A stretch of 64,000 nt of DNA from Pseudomonas sp. DC1.2 (lineage in GTDB: Bacteria; Pseudomonadota; Gammaproteobacteria; Pseudomonadales; Pseudomonadaceae), in contig NZ_CP133782.1 in the NCBI RefSeq assembly GCF_034351645.1, forward strand, positions 4,804,001 through 4,868,000. Direction: 5' to 3'. Under the pieces are notes generated by a model that was not told where the DNA came from, did no database searches, and was given only the letters and a program-made list of their open reading frames with translations. The translations under genes were made by a program, and so were the position numbers. Shown here in pieces: positions 33,865 through 43,149 of the stretch. Numbering within the stretch: position 1 is the stretch's first letter; every line of letters starts with the position of its first letter.

Positions 33865-34030
33865 TCACGCCGTCTTCTGGACAGTGTGTCGCTCGGGGGC
33901 CGACTCAGCCCCGGTAGGGGTGGCGACCGCAGCAGGCCTGATGGGCGAGCCGCACTGGACTGTTTGTCCGAGCAGTGATTCTGGTGATAAGAATAGGCTT
34001 GAAGCGCCGGCAGCGGATTGCGAAGATTGC
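33865..34030 (-). pseudogene. Possible C-terminal remnant of a lost gene
   Basis: On the minus strand an open frame without a start codon runs to a TGA at 33865-33867. Its end reads RPAAVATPTGAESAPERH then TVQKTA, which looks like the flexible tail of a protein. An intrinsic terminator follows 44 bases later. The divergent position next to an Lrp-type regulator suggests the tail of an operon, such as an amino acid permease. The fragment is short and homology is not certain. The rest of 33675-34107 holds only this, the terminator and the Lrp promoter. Confidence 0.35.
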
Positions 34031-34107
34031 TCGATTAAACATCACTTGCGCAATTTTTAACCCTGGATAGATAATCCGCCGCAATAGTTATGACAAAGGC
34101 CTGATTG

Positions 34108-34587
34108 ATGAGCAAACTCGACCGATACGACCTGAGCATTTTGGCGGAATTGCAGCGTGACGCGCGCATCTCCAATCAAGAGCTGGCCGAACGCATCGGC
34201 CTCTCCCCTTCGCCTTGCTCACGGCGGGTCAAGCAATTGGAGGATGACGGCTACATCTCGCGCCAAGTGGCCCTACTGGACCGCAAGATGCTGGGCCTGA
34301 GCCTGACAGCCTATGTGCTGATCGGCATGGACCGGCACACACCGGAGCGTTTCGAGAACTTCGAAGCCGCAATTCGCACCCTTCCTCAAGTGCTGGAATG
34401 CAGCCTTGTGACCGGTATGGACGCCGACTACCAGTTGAAGGTAGTGGTGCCAGACATGGATCACTATCAGAAACTGCTGCTGGGCCATCTGACCCGTATT
34501 GAAGGGGTGACCAGCGTGCGCTCAAGCTTCGTGCTGAACCAGGTGTTGAACAGTACCGAGTTGCCATTGACTCATCTACGCAGCTGA
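34108..34587 (+). CDS. Lrp/AsnC-family transcriptional regulator (KynR/MdeR-like)
   Basis: 159 residues. The N-terminal HTH (LDRYDLSILAELQRDARISN, then GLSPSPCSRRVKQLE) is followed by a ligand-binding RAM domain (about 65-150) with the Gly-rich LVTGMDADYQLKVVV. It resembles regulators of amino acid breakdown such as KynR and MdeR, which are divergent from the genes they control. Here no such operon remains next to it. ATG 34108 was chosen over the adjoining TTG. Confidence 0.9.
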   Translation: MSKLDRYDLSILAELQRDARISNQELAERIGLSPSPCSRRVKQLEDDGYISRQVALLDRKMLGLSLTAYVLIGMDRHTPERFENFEAAIRTLPQVLECSLVTGMDADYQLKVVVPDMDHYQKLLLGHLTRIEGVTSVRSSFVLNQVLNSTELPLTHLRS

Positions 34588-34752
34588 GCACACCTTCACC
34601 GGCACGCCCCATAGTTGCAATGCATTGCCGCAGAAGAGGTCCGCACAAGCGCCCCATAACGGTGGCACACCGACGCAGGTCAATGCGGCGTCAATCCGCC
34701 ATGGCGTATACTCGCCCGGCCCTTTTAGCCCTGCCCGCGCCGGAGATGTTCA

Positions 34753-34962
34753 ATGGATCCTGCCGTATTCGAAGAATGGATGATGACTGGCCTGGTCAGC
34801 ATCCTGATCATTTTCATGGGTTTCATCGTCTGGGACCTGGCGAAGAAGTCCAAGGCCGGCAAGTTCGGCACCTTCATTTTGTTCTTCGTGCTGGGCCTGG
34901 GAATTCTCGCGTTCATCATCAAAAGCGTGGTCATTGCGTACATCGAGAACAGCTCGTCATAA
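34753..34962 (+). CDS. DUF2788 small membrane protein
   Basis: 69 residues with two membrane segments (about 12-29 and 40-62) separated by a short basic loop ([12 protein letters not shown]). This is the DUF2788 family, found in gamma-proteobacteria, function unknown. GGAGATG precedes the ATG. The last 6 bases overlap the convergent rluE gene. Confidence 0.85.
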   Translation: MDPAVFEEWMMTGLVSILIIFMGFIVWDLAKKSKAGKFGTFILFFVLGLGILAFIIKSVVIAYIENSSS

Positions 34963-35592
34963 ACGCGCGGGCACTTCCTTCCACTGCCCCTGATCGAGCC
35001 CTTCGATCGTCCAGTCGCCAATTTTGACTCGTACCAGACGTAACGTCGGCAAGCCGACCGCCGCCGTCATGCGCCGCACTTGACGGTTGCGACCTTCGCG
35101 AATGACCAACTCCAGCCAACGGGTCGGCACGCTTTTGCGAAAACGCACCGGCGGGTTGCGTGGCCATAGCTCAGGCTCATCCAGTTGCCGCGCCTCGGCG
35201 GGCAGGGTCATGCCGTCGTTCAACTCGACTCCCTCGCGCAAGCGCTGCAATTGGTCGGCACTCGGTTCGCCTTCCACCTGCACCCAATAAGTCTTGGCCA
35301 ACTTGTGTTTAGGGTCGGCAATCCGCGCCTGAAGCTGGCCGTCGTTGGTCAGCAACAACAAACCTTCGCTGTCACGGTCCAGCCGCCCGGCCGGGTAGAT
35401 CCCCGCAATGTCGATAAAATCCTTGAGCGTCGCCCGGCCTTCCCCGTCGCTGAACTGCGTCAGCACATCGAACGGCTTGTTGAACAGGACAAGCTTGGGC
35501 TCGGCCGGCGGTGCTTTGGCAACACGGCGCGGGGCAGATTGCGGATTATTCACGCCAGGGCGGCGGGAAACGGGACGTGGAGGACGAGGCAT
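34957..35592 (-). CDS. rluE: 23S rRNA pseudouridine synthase RluE (RsuA family)
   Basis: 211 residues; it isomerises uridine 2457 of 23S rRNA in E. coli. The catalytic motif is [17 protein letters not shown] with the active Asp (about residue 73). [16 protein letters not shown] opens the domain and [20 protein letters not shown] lies near its end. No S4 domain is present, in line with RluE and unlike RsuA. A Pro/Arg-rich tail of about 30 residues precedes the domain. Confidence 0.93.
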   Translation of the reverse strand: MPRPPRPVSRRPGVNNPQSAPRRVAKAPPAEPKLVLFNKPFDVLTQFSDGEGRATLKDFIDIAGIYPAGRLDRDSEGLLLLTNDGQLQARIADPKHKLAKTYWVQVEGEPSADQLQRLREGVELNDGMTLPAEARQLDEPELWPRNPPVRFRKSVPTRWLELVIREGRNRQVRRMTAAVGLPTLRLVRVKIGDWTIEGLDQGQWKEVPARL

Positions 35593-35662
35593 AGGAAAAG
35601 GAACATCTAACGGTCAGGACCGACAATGCTAGTGGTCTGACCGTTAAATGACCACCGCGCAA

Positions 35663-37126
35663 TCAGCGGAACGGCGGCTCGTCGAAGCTACGCAGCTTGC
35701 GCGAGTGCAGCGAGTTGAGTTCGGTGCGCAACAGATCCACCGCCTCGATGCCGATTTTCAAGTGCTGGCTGACGGCGCGCTCGTAGAAGGCGTTCGCCGA
35801 ACCCGGCAGCTTGATCTCACTGTGCAGCGGCTTGTCTGAGACACAGAGCAGCGTGCCGTAAGGCACCCGCAAGCGATAACCTTGCGCGGCAATCGTGCCG
35901 CTTTCCATGTCCACCGCCACGGCGCGAGACAGGTTGATCAGCGGACGCTCCTGAGCCCAGCGCAGTTCCCAATTACGGTCGTCGTAGGTCAGCACGGTGC
36001 CGGTACGCAGGCGCTTTTTAAGCTCGTCACCTTTCTCGCCAGTGATGTTGGCAGCCGCCTGTTGCAAAGCCATCTGCACTTCGGCCAGGGCCGGGATCGG
36101 AATGTTCGGCGGCACGACCCGGTCGAGAATCCCGTCGCGACGCATGTAGGCGTGAGCCAGCACGTAGTCGCCAATGGTCTGGGACTGACGCAAGCCGCCA
36201 CAGTGGCCGATCATCAACCAGCAATGCGGGCGCAACACGGCCAAGTGGTCGGTGATGTTTTTCGCATTGGACGGGCCGACACCGATGTTCACTAAGGTCA
36301 CACCGTGGCCGTCGTTGGCGATCAGGTGATAAGCCGGCATCTGATAGCGGTGCCAGACCACGCCAGCGGCAATCGCCGACGCTTCGCCATGGTCCATGCT
36401 TTTTTCGATGATCACATTGCCCGGCAGCACCATGCGCACGAAACGCGGGTCGCTGCGCAACTGCTCCAGGCCATGGACGATGAACTGGTCCACGTAGCGG
36501 TGGTAGTTGGTCAGCAGAATCCACGGCTGCACATGACGCCAGTCACTGCCGGTGTAATGCACCAACCGACGCAGCGAGAAGTCCACCCGCGCCGCATCGA
36601 ACAGGGCCAGCGGCAGTGGATCGGTGTTTTCCCAATCGTATAAACCGTCGGCGATGCCGTCGGTGGCCGCAGACAGGTCGGTACTGGGGAATACTCGCGC
36701 CAACACGGCAGCGGTGACGCCGGAGCCGGCCAGCTCATCGCCCTGCTCGACGATGTACGGATAAGGAATATTCTGCTGGCTGACGCCGACTTCTACCGTG
36801 ACGGTGAAGTCGTGCATCAACGGCACCAGCTGTTCCAGCAAATATTTACGGAACGCGGCGGGATGGGTGACGGTGACGCTGTAGGTACCCGGCAACTGGA
36901 CCTTGGCATAGGCGCGCGTGGTCTGTGGGACTTCACCCTGGCAAAGATAGGTCAGGCGCAGTTCCGGGTAACGAAACATCGCACGCTGTTCGGCGTCCGG
37001 CTCGACACGATCCTTGAGATAACGCTTGAGTGCCTGACTCAGTGCCGAGGTTGCACGCTCGTGCAGAGCGGCAAGCCTGTCTACGGCTTGTTCGGCGGTT
37101 TGAACGACAATAAACGCTTCGGTCAC
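35663..37126 (-). CDS. amn: AMP nucleosidase
   Basis: 487 residues; it splits AMP to adenine and ribose 5-phosphate. The N-terminal Amn-specific domain (about 1-175) precedes a nucleoside-phosphorylase-like domain with NIGVGPSNAKNITDHL and VDMESGTIAAQGYR. The start is GTG 37126: AGGAAG lies 7 bases upstream and the alignment to known Amn proteins begins here. An in-frame ATG at 37225 adds 33 residues that do not fit. The purine permease far upstream could recover the adenine. Confidence 0.92.
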   Translation of the reverse strand: MTEAFIVVQTAEQAVDRLAALHERATSALSQALKRYLKDRVEPDAEQRAMFRYPELRLTYLCQGEVPQTTRAYAKVQLPGTYSVTVTHPAAFRKYLLEQLVPLMHDFTVTVEVGVSQQNIPYPYIVEQGDELAGSGVTAAVLARVFPSTDLSAATDGIADGLYDWENTDPLPLALFDAARVDFSLRRLVHYTGSDWRHVQPWILLTNYHRYVDQFIVHGLEQLRSDPRFVRMVLPGNVIIEKSMDHGEASAIAAGVVWHRYQMPAYHLIANDGHGVTLVNIGVGPSNAKNITDHLAVLRPHCWLMIGHCGGLRQSQTIGDYVLAHAYMRRDGILDRVVPPNIPIPALAEVQMALQQAAANITGEKGDELKKRLRTGTVLTYDDRNWELRWAQERPLINLSRAVAVDMESGTIAAQGYRLRVPYGTLLCVSDKPLHSEIKLPGSANAFYERAVSQHLKIGIEAVDLLRTELNSLHSRKLRSFDEPPFR

Positions 37127-37249
37127 GATCAGCTTCCTGTGTTCTGACTTGCAGGCCTTCATCTTGCCTGCATCGTCGTCCAACGGGAACCGCGGCGTGT
37201 TGATACGAATACTCAGAACACCCACGATCCAGATATGAGTGCGTGTCGA

Positions 37250-38896
37250 TCATAGAAGCGGGGTCGAGCGGGCGACTATCGCTTCAACCTCCAGCCCACG
37301 CGGCAACACACCGTACACCCGGCCCGCCGATCCCAGTCGACTGGCGATAAACGCATCGCTGACCGCCGCATTGCCCGCCTCCAACAGCAACTTGGCTTGA
37401 AGCCCCAGCGCGATATCCTCGGTCAACTGTCGGGCGCGGTATTGAATGTCACAGGTGTCTTTGAACGCTGCCTGCAACTGGTGGATGTGCGCAGCCAGAC
37501 GTTTATCGCCATGACCATCGCCCAGCTCATTGAACAACACATCGAGCACCCCCGGCTCTTTCGACAAGGCGCGCAGCACATCGAGGCATTGCACGTTGCC
37601 AGAACCTTCCCACGTCGAGTTCACTGGAGCCTCACGGTACAAGCGCGGCAGGATGCTCTCTTCAACATAACCGGCGCCGCCCATGCATTCAGCGGCTTCG
37701 TTGATCATGGCGGGCGCGCGCTTACAAATCCAATACTTGCCCACCGCCGTCACCAGCCGAGCGAATTTCGCTTCATGAGTATCCGTCAGGTGATCCAGGG
37801 CACGGCCCATGCGCAGGCTGAGTGCCAGAGCGGCTTCGCTTTCCAGCGCCAAATCAGCCAGCACGTTCTGCATCAGCGGTTGCTCGCTGAGCAGCTTGCC
37901 GCCGACTAGGCGATGGGCGCAGTGATGGCTGGCCTGAGTCAGGGCCTGACGCATCAACGCGCTGGACCCCACCATGCAATCGAAGCGGGTCATTGCAACC
38001 ATTTCAATGATGGTCGGCACGCCTCGCCCCTCCTCGCCGATCATCAAGGCCAGCGCCCCACGGAACTCCACCTCGCTGGACGCGTTGGAGCAGTTACCGA
38101 GTTTGTTTTTCAGCCGCTGAATGTAGAACTGATTGCGCGTGTCGTCCGGACGATGACGCGGCAGCAAAAAACAGCTCAAGCCCTTTTCAGTCTGGGCCAA
38201 CGTCAGAAAGGCATCGCACATCGGCGCCGAGCAGAACCACTTATGCCCCACCAGCTCATAAGGCTGGCCGGGACCACGAGCGCCGACCGGATACGCTTGG
38301 GTAGTGTTGGCGCGCACGTCGGTGCCGCCCTGCTTTTCAGTCATGGCCATGCCGAGCGTGACGCCGGCCTTGTGTGCCATGCCAACGTTACGCGGGTCAT
38401 AGTCGGTGGCGAGGACTTTCGGCAGCCACTGCTCGGCGACATCCGCCTGCAGGCGCAGGGCGGGAACGCTGGCGAAGGTCATGGTCAACGGACAACCACT
38501 GCCAGCCTCGGCCTGACTGTGCAGGTAACTCATGGCGGCACGGGCGACGTGGGCACCGGACTGCGGGTGCGTCCAGGGTAGCGAGGTCAAACCGTGCTCG
38601 ATCGCCGTGCGCATCAGCTCGTGATAGGCCGGATGAAACTCCACCAGGTCAATGCGATGCCCGTAACGGTCATGACTGGCGAAAACCGGCTTGTTCTGAT
38701 TGGCCAAAAACCCGGCTTCCATCAGCGGACCGCCGGCCAGCGCACCATACGCATCGATCCGAGACTCGGCCCAACCGCCCCCGAAACATCGCGACCACTC
38801 CTGCAACGGCACGTCGATGCGGTACAGGTTGATGCCGTCCAGCGACGGCGGTTGGTTGGTGACTTCGTGGGTTTCGGCAAACTGATGCAGGTTCAT
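37250..38896 (-). CDS. aidB: AidB-type acyl-CoA dehydrogenase homolog
   Basis: 548 residues, close to E. coli AidB (541). AMTEKQGGTDVRANTT is the FAD-contact region and INEAAECMGGAGYVEES is the conserved C-domain helix. STWEGSGNVQCLDVLRAL also fits the AidB subgroup. AidB binds DNA and is induced by alkylation stress in E. coli; its substrate is unknown. No ada or alkB gene is near, so the alkylation role is only by family. The C-terminal extension (about 440-548) is present, as in AidB. Confidence 0.88.
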   Translation of the reverse strand: MNLHQFAETHEVTNQPPSLDGINLYRIDVPLQEWSRCFGGGWAESRIDAYGALAGGPLMEAGFLANQNKPVFASHDRYGHRIDLVEFHPAYHELMRTAIEHGLTSLPWTHPQSGAHVARAAMSYLHSQAEAGSGCPLTMTFASVPALRLQADVAEQWLPKVLATDYDPRNVGMAHKAGVTLGMAMTEKQGGTDVRANTTQAYPVGARGPGQPYELVGHKWFCSAPMCDAFLTLAQTEKGLSCFLLPRHRPDDTRNQFYIQRLKNKLGNCSNASSEVEFRGALALMIGEEGRGVPTIIEMVAMTRFDCMVGSSALMRQALTQASHHCAHRLVGGKLLSEQPLMQNVLADLALESEAALALSLRMGRALDHLTDTHEAKFARLVTAVGKYWICKRAPAMINEAAECMGGAGYVEESILPRLYREAPVNSTWEGSGNVQCLDVLRALSKEPGVLDVLFNELGDGHGDKRLAAHIHQLQAAFKDTCDIQYRARQLTEDIALGLQAKLLLEAGNAAVSDAFIASRLGSAGRVYGVLPRGLEVEAIVARSTPLL

Positions 38897-38970
38897 GACG
38901 GGCTCGTTTGATCAGCCTGGGGATTTTCAGTTAAGCACTGCCCCCCGACTGATCAAAGCGTCATATCTGC

Positions 38971-41355
38971 CTAACTATCGGCGCTTTCGCCTTGCTTTTT
39001 CGCCAGCACTCGACGATAGAGCGCGGCCTGTAAATCCTCGAATTTCACGGGTTTACTCAGGTAATCGGTCAAACCGCAGCTCGGGCAGCGCTCGCGCTCA
39101 ACGCTCAGCGCCAACACAAACACCGGCAAATAGACACAGCCTGGCAGCGAGCGGATCTGACAGCAGACGGACACGCCGTTCAGTGACTGCAACTGACAAT
39201 CCAGTAAAACCGCGTCAAAGACTTCACGCTGCAAGTAATCGAGCGCAGCGTTGCCGCTGTCGGCGGTCCGTACTCGGAACCCAAGCTTGAGCAACATCCC
39301 GCGCATCACCAGTTGGTTGATGCTGTTGCCATCCACCAGCAATACCGCGCACTCCTGGGGTGAGCGCAGACGGATGCCCTGCCGGGCAATCGGCGGAGCA
39401 ACGGATGGCTCCACAACAGGCAGCGCAAACTCGACGTCCAATTGGAAGCGACTACCGCGCCCCGGTTCAGATCGGTGGGTCAAGTGCCCGCCCAGTAACT
39501 CGACCAGTTGCCGACAAATCGCCAGCCCGACACCAAGACCGCCATATTCACGTGTCATTGAGCTATCGAGTTGGAAGAAGCGCTGATACATCGTCGCTTC
39601 ACCCAAATCGGTGAAGCCGATACCGGTGTCAATCACCGCAAAAGACAACGCCAGCCGCTCGTTGCCCAGCGGCTTGCCGGTCACTCGCAGCGCCAGCCCA
39701 CCGACCCGGGTGAACTTGATGGCATTGTCCAGCAAACACTCCAGGCACTGCGCCAACTTGGCGCTGTCACCAATCAAGCGATCGGGCAAGCCTGGCGTCA
39801 CGTCTACCTTGAAGTCGAGGGACTTACTCGACGCGTTACCCTCGAACTGCGCGCGCAACGCCTCGACGACACCGCGCAAACTGAATGTCGCCGGATTAGC
39901 CCTGAGCTTGCCGGCCTGCAACTCAGTCAGGGTCAGAATACCGTTGACCATGCGCATCATGTCCCGCGCCGAACCGGCGGCTGTTTGCTGGTATTGCTCA
40001 AGCTCCGGGTCCATATCGACGGTTTGCATCAGCTCCAGTGAACCGATCACACCATTCATGGGCGTGCGCAGTTCATGGGTCAGCGTGGCGAGAAACTCGT
40101 CTTTGAGCTGGTTGCTGCGGGCCAGTTGCTGGTTGAGCACTTCAAGCTTCTGACCCGCATCGAACAGCGTCTGGGCTTGCTGCTGGCGCATGGCATTGAT
40201 GCGATCGGCCAGGGCCAGGGACAGCAGCGCCACTTCGATCGCAGAACCGATCTGGCTGGCGTACATCGTCAGGAAGACGTTGGGCAGGTAACCCAGCACC
40301 ATCAGCGTATTAACAATGCCGCCCAGCAAGAACGTTGACCAGGCAATGATGAAATAACGCGCCACCCGCAGGCCGCGCCACCAGGCGAAAATCCCGGCGG
40401 CAAAAATCACCACGGTAAAGAGCAGGGCAAGCGTCGTCGCCAAACGCAGGGCCAAGGCATAACTGGTCATCAAGGACAACCCGACCACCACTGCGCCAAA
40501 CACAATCAAACCCAGCAGCAGGCGATCAAGCCAGCGACTGTAGGTGGCGGTCTGCAAGAAACTGCGGGCGAACTGGCTGCCGAACAGCCCCGCGCAACCG
40601 ATGAAGAACGGCGTCGCAGCATTAGCCCACCACGGGCTGTTCGGCCAGAAATACTCCACGCCAGCGCCGTTTACAGACAACTGATAAAAGCCGAACGAGG
40701 CGATATAGAAAATGTAATAGAGGTAGCTGGTGTCGCGCACGCTGAGAAAGATGAACAGGTTGTAAACCACCATCCCCAGCAACACACCGTAAATCAGCCC
40801 CAGCACATAGAGCCGGGTCGGCTGGTCTTCGAGGTAGGCGGTGCTCGACCATAACGTCACCGGTGCCTGAATCGAACCTTCACTTTGCAGACGCAAGTAA
40901 GCCGTTTGTGCCTGCTCGGGCTTGAAGTCCAGGCTGAACAAATAGTTGTTTTGGCGAATCTCGCGACTGTCAAACGGCAGCGTATCACCTGTACGGCGGA
41001 TCAACTGATAGTGGCCATCAGCATCAGGCAAATAGAGATCGAGGTGATCAAGTGGCGGATAGGCCAGTTCCAGCAACCAAGTGCGTTGCGCCGCCGGGTT
41101 GGTCGGGCGATAACGCAAGTCGATTTTGAGCCAGAATACCGAACGAGAATAACCGGCGTTGAGCGCCGCTTTATCGTGGGGTTTGAAGTTTCCGGCGGCA
41201 GATTGCGCCAGGACGTCGGCGATGGTCGCCTGAGCACTGGCGTCTTCATACACCTGCATCGTTCGCCCCAAGGGGAGGCTTTGGGTGAACTCATCAAACT
41301 CGACGGCGCTTGCCAAAAGGGGCAAACACAGCAGCAACATCAGCAAATAGCGCAT
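38971..41355 (-). CDS. Hybrid sensor histidine kinase with 7TMR-DISM input
   Basis: 794 residues. A signal peptide (1-17) and a periplasmic DISM sensor domain (about 25-165) are followed by seven membrane segments (about 175-370). A coiled coil leads to HisKA with His427 (LTHELRTPMNG). The HATPase has DNAIKF, DTGIGF and GLGVGLAICRQL. The C-terminal receiver (about 665-785) has phosphoacceptor Asp719 (LLDCQL) and Lys in LSKPVKF. The receiver's usual acidic pair reads VDGN, not VDDN, so one Mg2+ ligand is Gly. The output partner is not in the window. Confidence 0.92.
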   Translation of the reverse strand: MRYLLMLLLCLPLLASAVEFDEFTQSLPLGRTMQVYEDASAQATIADVLAQSAAGNFKPHDKAALNAGYSRSVFWLKIDLRYRPTNPAAQRTWLLELAYPPLDHLDLYLPDADGHYQLIRRTGDTLPFDSREIRQNNYLFSLDFKPEQAQTAYLRLQSEGSIQAPVTLWSSTAYLEDQPTRLYVLGLIYGVLLGMVVYNLFIFLSVRDTSYLYYIFYIASFGFYQLSVNGAGVEYFWPNSPWWANAATPFFIGCAGLFGSQFARSFLQTATYSRWLDRLLLGLIVFGAVVVGLSLMTSYALALRLATTLALLFTVVIFAAGIFAWWRGLRVARYFIIAWSTFLLGGIVNTLMVLGYLPNVFLTMYASQIGSAIEVALLSLALADRINAMRQQQAQTLFDAGQKLEVLNQQLARSNQLKDEFLATLTHELRTPMNGVIGSLELMQTVDMDPELEQYQQTAAGSARDMMRMVNGILTLTELQAGKLRANPATFSLRGVVEALRAQFEGNASSKSLDFKVDVTPGLPDRLIGDSAKLAQCLECLLDNAIKFTRVGGLALRVTGKPLGNERLALSFAVIDTGIGFTDLGEATMYQRFFQLDSSMTREYGGLGVGLAICRQLVELLGGHLTHRSEPGRGSRFQLDVEFALPVVEPSVAPPIARQGIRLRSPQECAVLLVDGNSINQLVMRGMLLKLGFRVRTADSGNAALDYLQREVFDAVLLDCQLQSLNGVSVCCQIRSLPGCVYLPVFVLALSVERERCPSCGLTDYLSKPVKFEDLQAALYRRVLAKKQGESADS

Positions 41356-41477
41356 TTAAGCCCCAGCGTGACCTTTCCGGTTGTGTCAGGAAGCCCCCCC
41401 ATTCCTTTTGAGTAGACGTAAAACCGGTAGTACCTGTTATTGATTTGGATCCACTCTAGCATAGCCGCTGATGGCCA

Positions 41478-41506
41478 TTGAACACCATTGATATTTTTCC
41501 TACAAA
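41478..41506 (+). promoter_or_regulatory. Candidate sigma-70 promoter for thiD-thiE-hemL
   Basis: TTGAAC (41478-41483) and TACAAA (41501-41506) are separated by the ideal 17 bases. They lie about 190 bases before thiD, in the 337-base gap after the divergent kinase gene. I see no THI-box riboswitch in the leader. Confidence 0.4.
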
Positions 41507-41692
41507 GGCTCTAGAACGGGTGTTTCAGCGCAACATATTGAGATAGAGCTGTTGGCTTGGTCTGCGATGGAAAAGACTGCCGAGGTCCTTGAGCGCGCGC
41601 GGTAACGAAGCGGGCTCCCTCGCCACACAGTATTGGCCTGTACAGATGCCGCAACACCCGAAAAAACAGGTTTGGTGGTAAGCTCGCGCACC

Positions 41693-42490
41693 ATGAATAT
41701 CTACAGCTCTCGTCCCGTTGTCCTCTGTCTCTCCGGCCACGACCCTAGTGGTGGCGCCGGCTTGCAGGCAGATATCGAAGCCCTGCTCGCTCAGGGTTGT
41801 CATGCGGCCCCGGCCATCACCGCCCTGACCGTGCAAGACACGGTCAATGTCACTGACTTCCGCGTCCTCGACCGTGAGTGGGTCTTGGCCCAGGCCAACG
41901 CCGTGCTCAACGACTCCGAAGTCGCGGCCGTGAAACTGGGCATGCTCGGGTCCCTGGAAATGGTCGACACCGTGGTCGAACTGCTGTCGGCGCATCCGCA
42001 TTTGCCGGTGGTCTGCGACCCGGTGCTGCGCGCCGGTGGTGGCGGGCGCCTGGGCAAGGACGAAGTTGGCTATGCCATGCGCGAACGTCTGCTGCCGCTG
42101 TCGATCATCGCCACCCCTAACCTCCCCGAAGCCCGCATCCTCGCCGAACTGCCTGAAGGCACCGCTGACGAGTGCGCTGAAAAACTGCTGCCCTTCGTCA
42201 AACACCTGCTGATCACTGGCGGCCATGGCGACGAACACGAAATCCACAATCGCCTGTACAGCCGCGACGGCCGCCGCGAAACCTTCACCTGCCAACGTTT
42301 GCCGGGCAGTTATCACGGCTCCGGCTGCACCCTCGCCAGCGCCCTAGCCGGTCGTCTGGCTCAAGGTGAAAACCTCGCCAGCGCCGTGCAGACCGCGCTT
42401 AACTACACGTGGCGCACCCTGCGTGATGCGGAGCAACTTGGCAAAGGCCAGTTCGTACCGCGCCGCCTGCCGCTGGATTTTTGTTCGTAA
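41693..42490 (+). CDS. thiD: Hydroxymethylpyrimidine/phosphomethylpyrimidine kinase
   Basis: 265 residues; it phosphorylates HMP and then HMP-P to HMP-PP for thiamine synthesis. SGHDPSGGAGLQADIEAL (about 14-31) is the substrate and phosphate region, and LPGSYHGSGCTLASAL holds the anion hole and catalytic Cys. GGTGG lies upstream of ATG 41693. It is 18 bases before thiE, one operon. Confidence 0.96.
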   Translation: MNIYSSRPVVLCLSGHDPSGGAGLQADIEALLAQGCHAAPAITALTVQDTVNVTDFRVLDREWVLAQANAVLNDSEVAAVKLGMLGSLEMVDTVVELLSAHPHLPVVCDPVLRAGGGGRLGKDEVGYAMRERLLPLSIIATPNLPEARILAELPEGTADECAEKLLPFVKHLLITGGHGDEHEIHNRLYSRDGRRETFTCQRLPGSYHGSGCTLASALAGRLAQGENLASAVQTALNYTWRTLRDAEQLGKGQFVPRRLPLDFCS

Positions 42491-42508
42491 CGTCATGAGG
42501 CCTGCCCG

Positions 42509-43132
42509 ATGAAACTACGTGGCCTGTACGCCATTACCGATAGCCAGTTACTGGCCGGTAAATTTCTTTCATACGTGGAGGCGGCGCTGGAAGGCGGCGT
42601 CACCTTGCTTCAGTACCGCGACAAGAGCAGCGACGAGGCCCGACGCCTGCGTGAGGCCCAAGCCCTGCGTGATCTGTGCGAACGCTACAAGACTCAACTA
42701 ATCATCAACGACGACGCTGAACTGGCCGCACGCCTCAACGTCGGCGTGCATCTGGGCCAGACCGACGGTCCGCTAACGCCTGCCCGCGCGCTGCTCGGAC
42801 GCCAAGCAATCATCGGCGCGACCTGCCACGCGCAACTCGAACTCGCAGAGCACGCCGCCAAGGAGGGCGCCAGTTACGTCGCCTTCGGACGCTTTTTCAA
42901 CTCCAACACCAAACCCGGCGCACCGACCGCCAGCCTGGACCTGCTGGACCAGGCCCGCAGCAAACTGCACCTGCCAATCTGCGCAATCGGCGGCATCACC
43001 CTCGACAACGCCGCGCCATTGGTAGCCCACGGAGTCGATTTGCTGGCGGTGATCCACGGTCTTTTTGGCGCCGACAGCACCGCCGAGGTGACGCGCCGTG
43101 CCCGTGCCTTTAACGAACTGTTCAAATCCTGA
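42509..43132 (+). CDS. thiE: Thiamine-phosphate synthase
   Basis: 207 residues, TIM-barrel enzyme joining HMP-PP and thiazole phosphate. RDKSSDEA (about 37-44), [20 protein letters not shown] and [10 protein letters not shown] are the standard substrate and phosphate-binding motifs. The length is normal. It sits between thiD and hemL with gaps of 18 and 17 bases. Confidence 0.97.
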   Translation: MKLRGLYAITDSQLLAGKFLSYVEAALEGGVTLLQYRDKSSDEARRLREAQALRDLCERYKTQLIINDDAELAARLNVGVHLGQTDGPLTPARALLGRQAIIGATCHAQLELAEHAAKEGASYVAFGRFFNSNTKPGAPTASLDLLDQARSKLHLPICAIGGITLDNAAPLVAHGVDLLAVIHGLFGADSTAEVTRRARAFNELFKS

Positions 43133-43149
43133 TTTTTGAGAGCCCGATC

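Noticed and set aside
41507..41692. Thiamine riboswitch before thiD
   Set aside because: I could not find the THI-box core or its paired helices in this leader.
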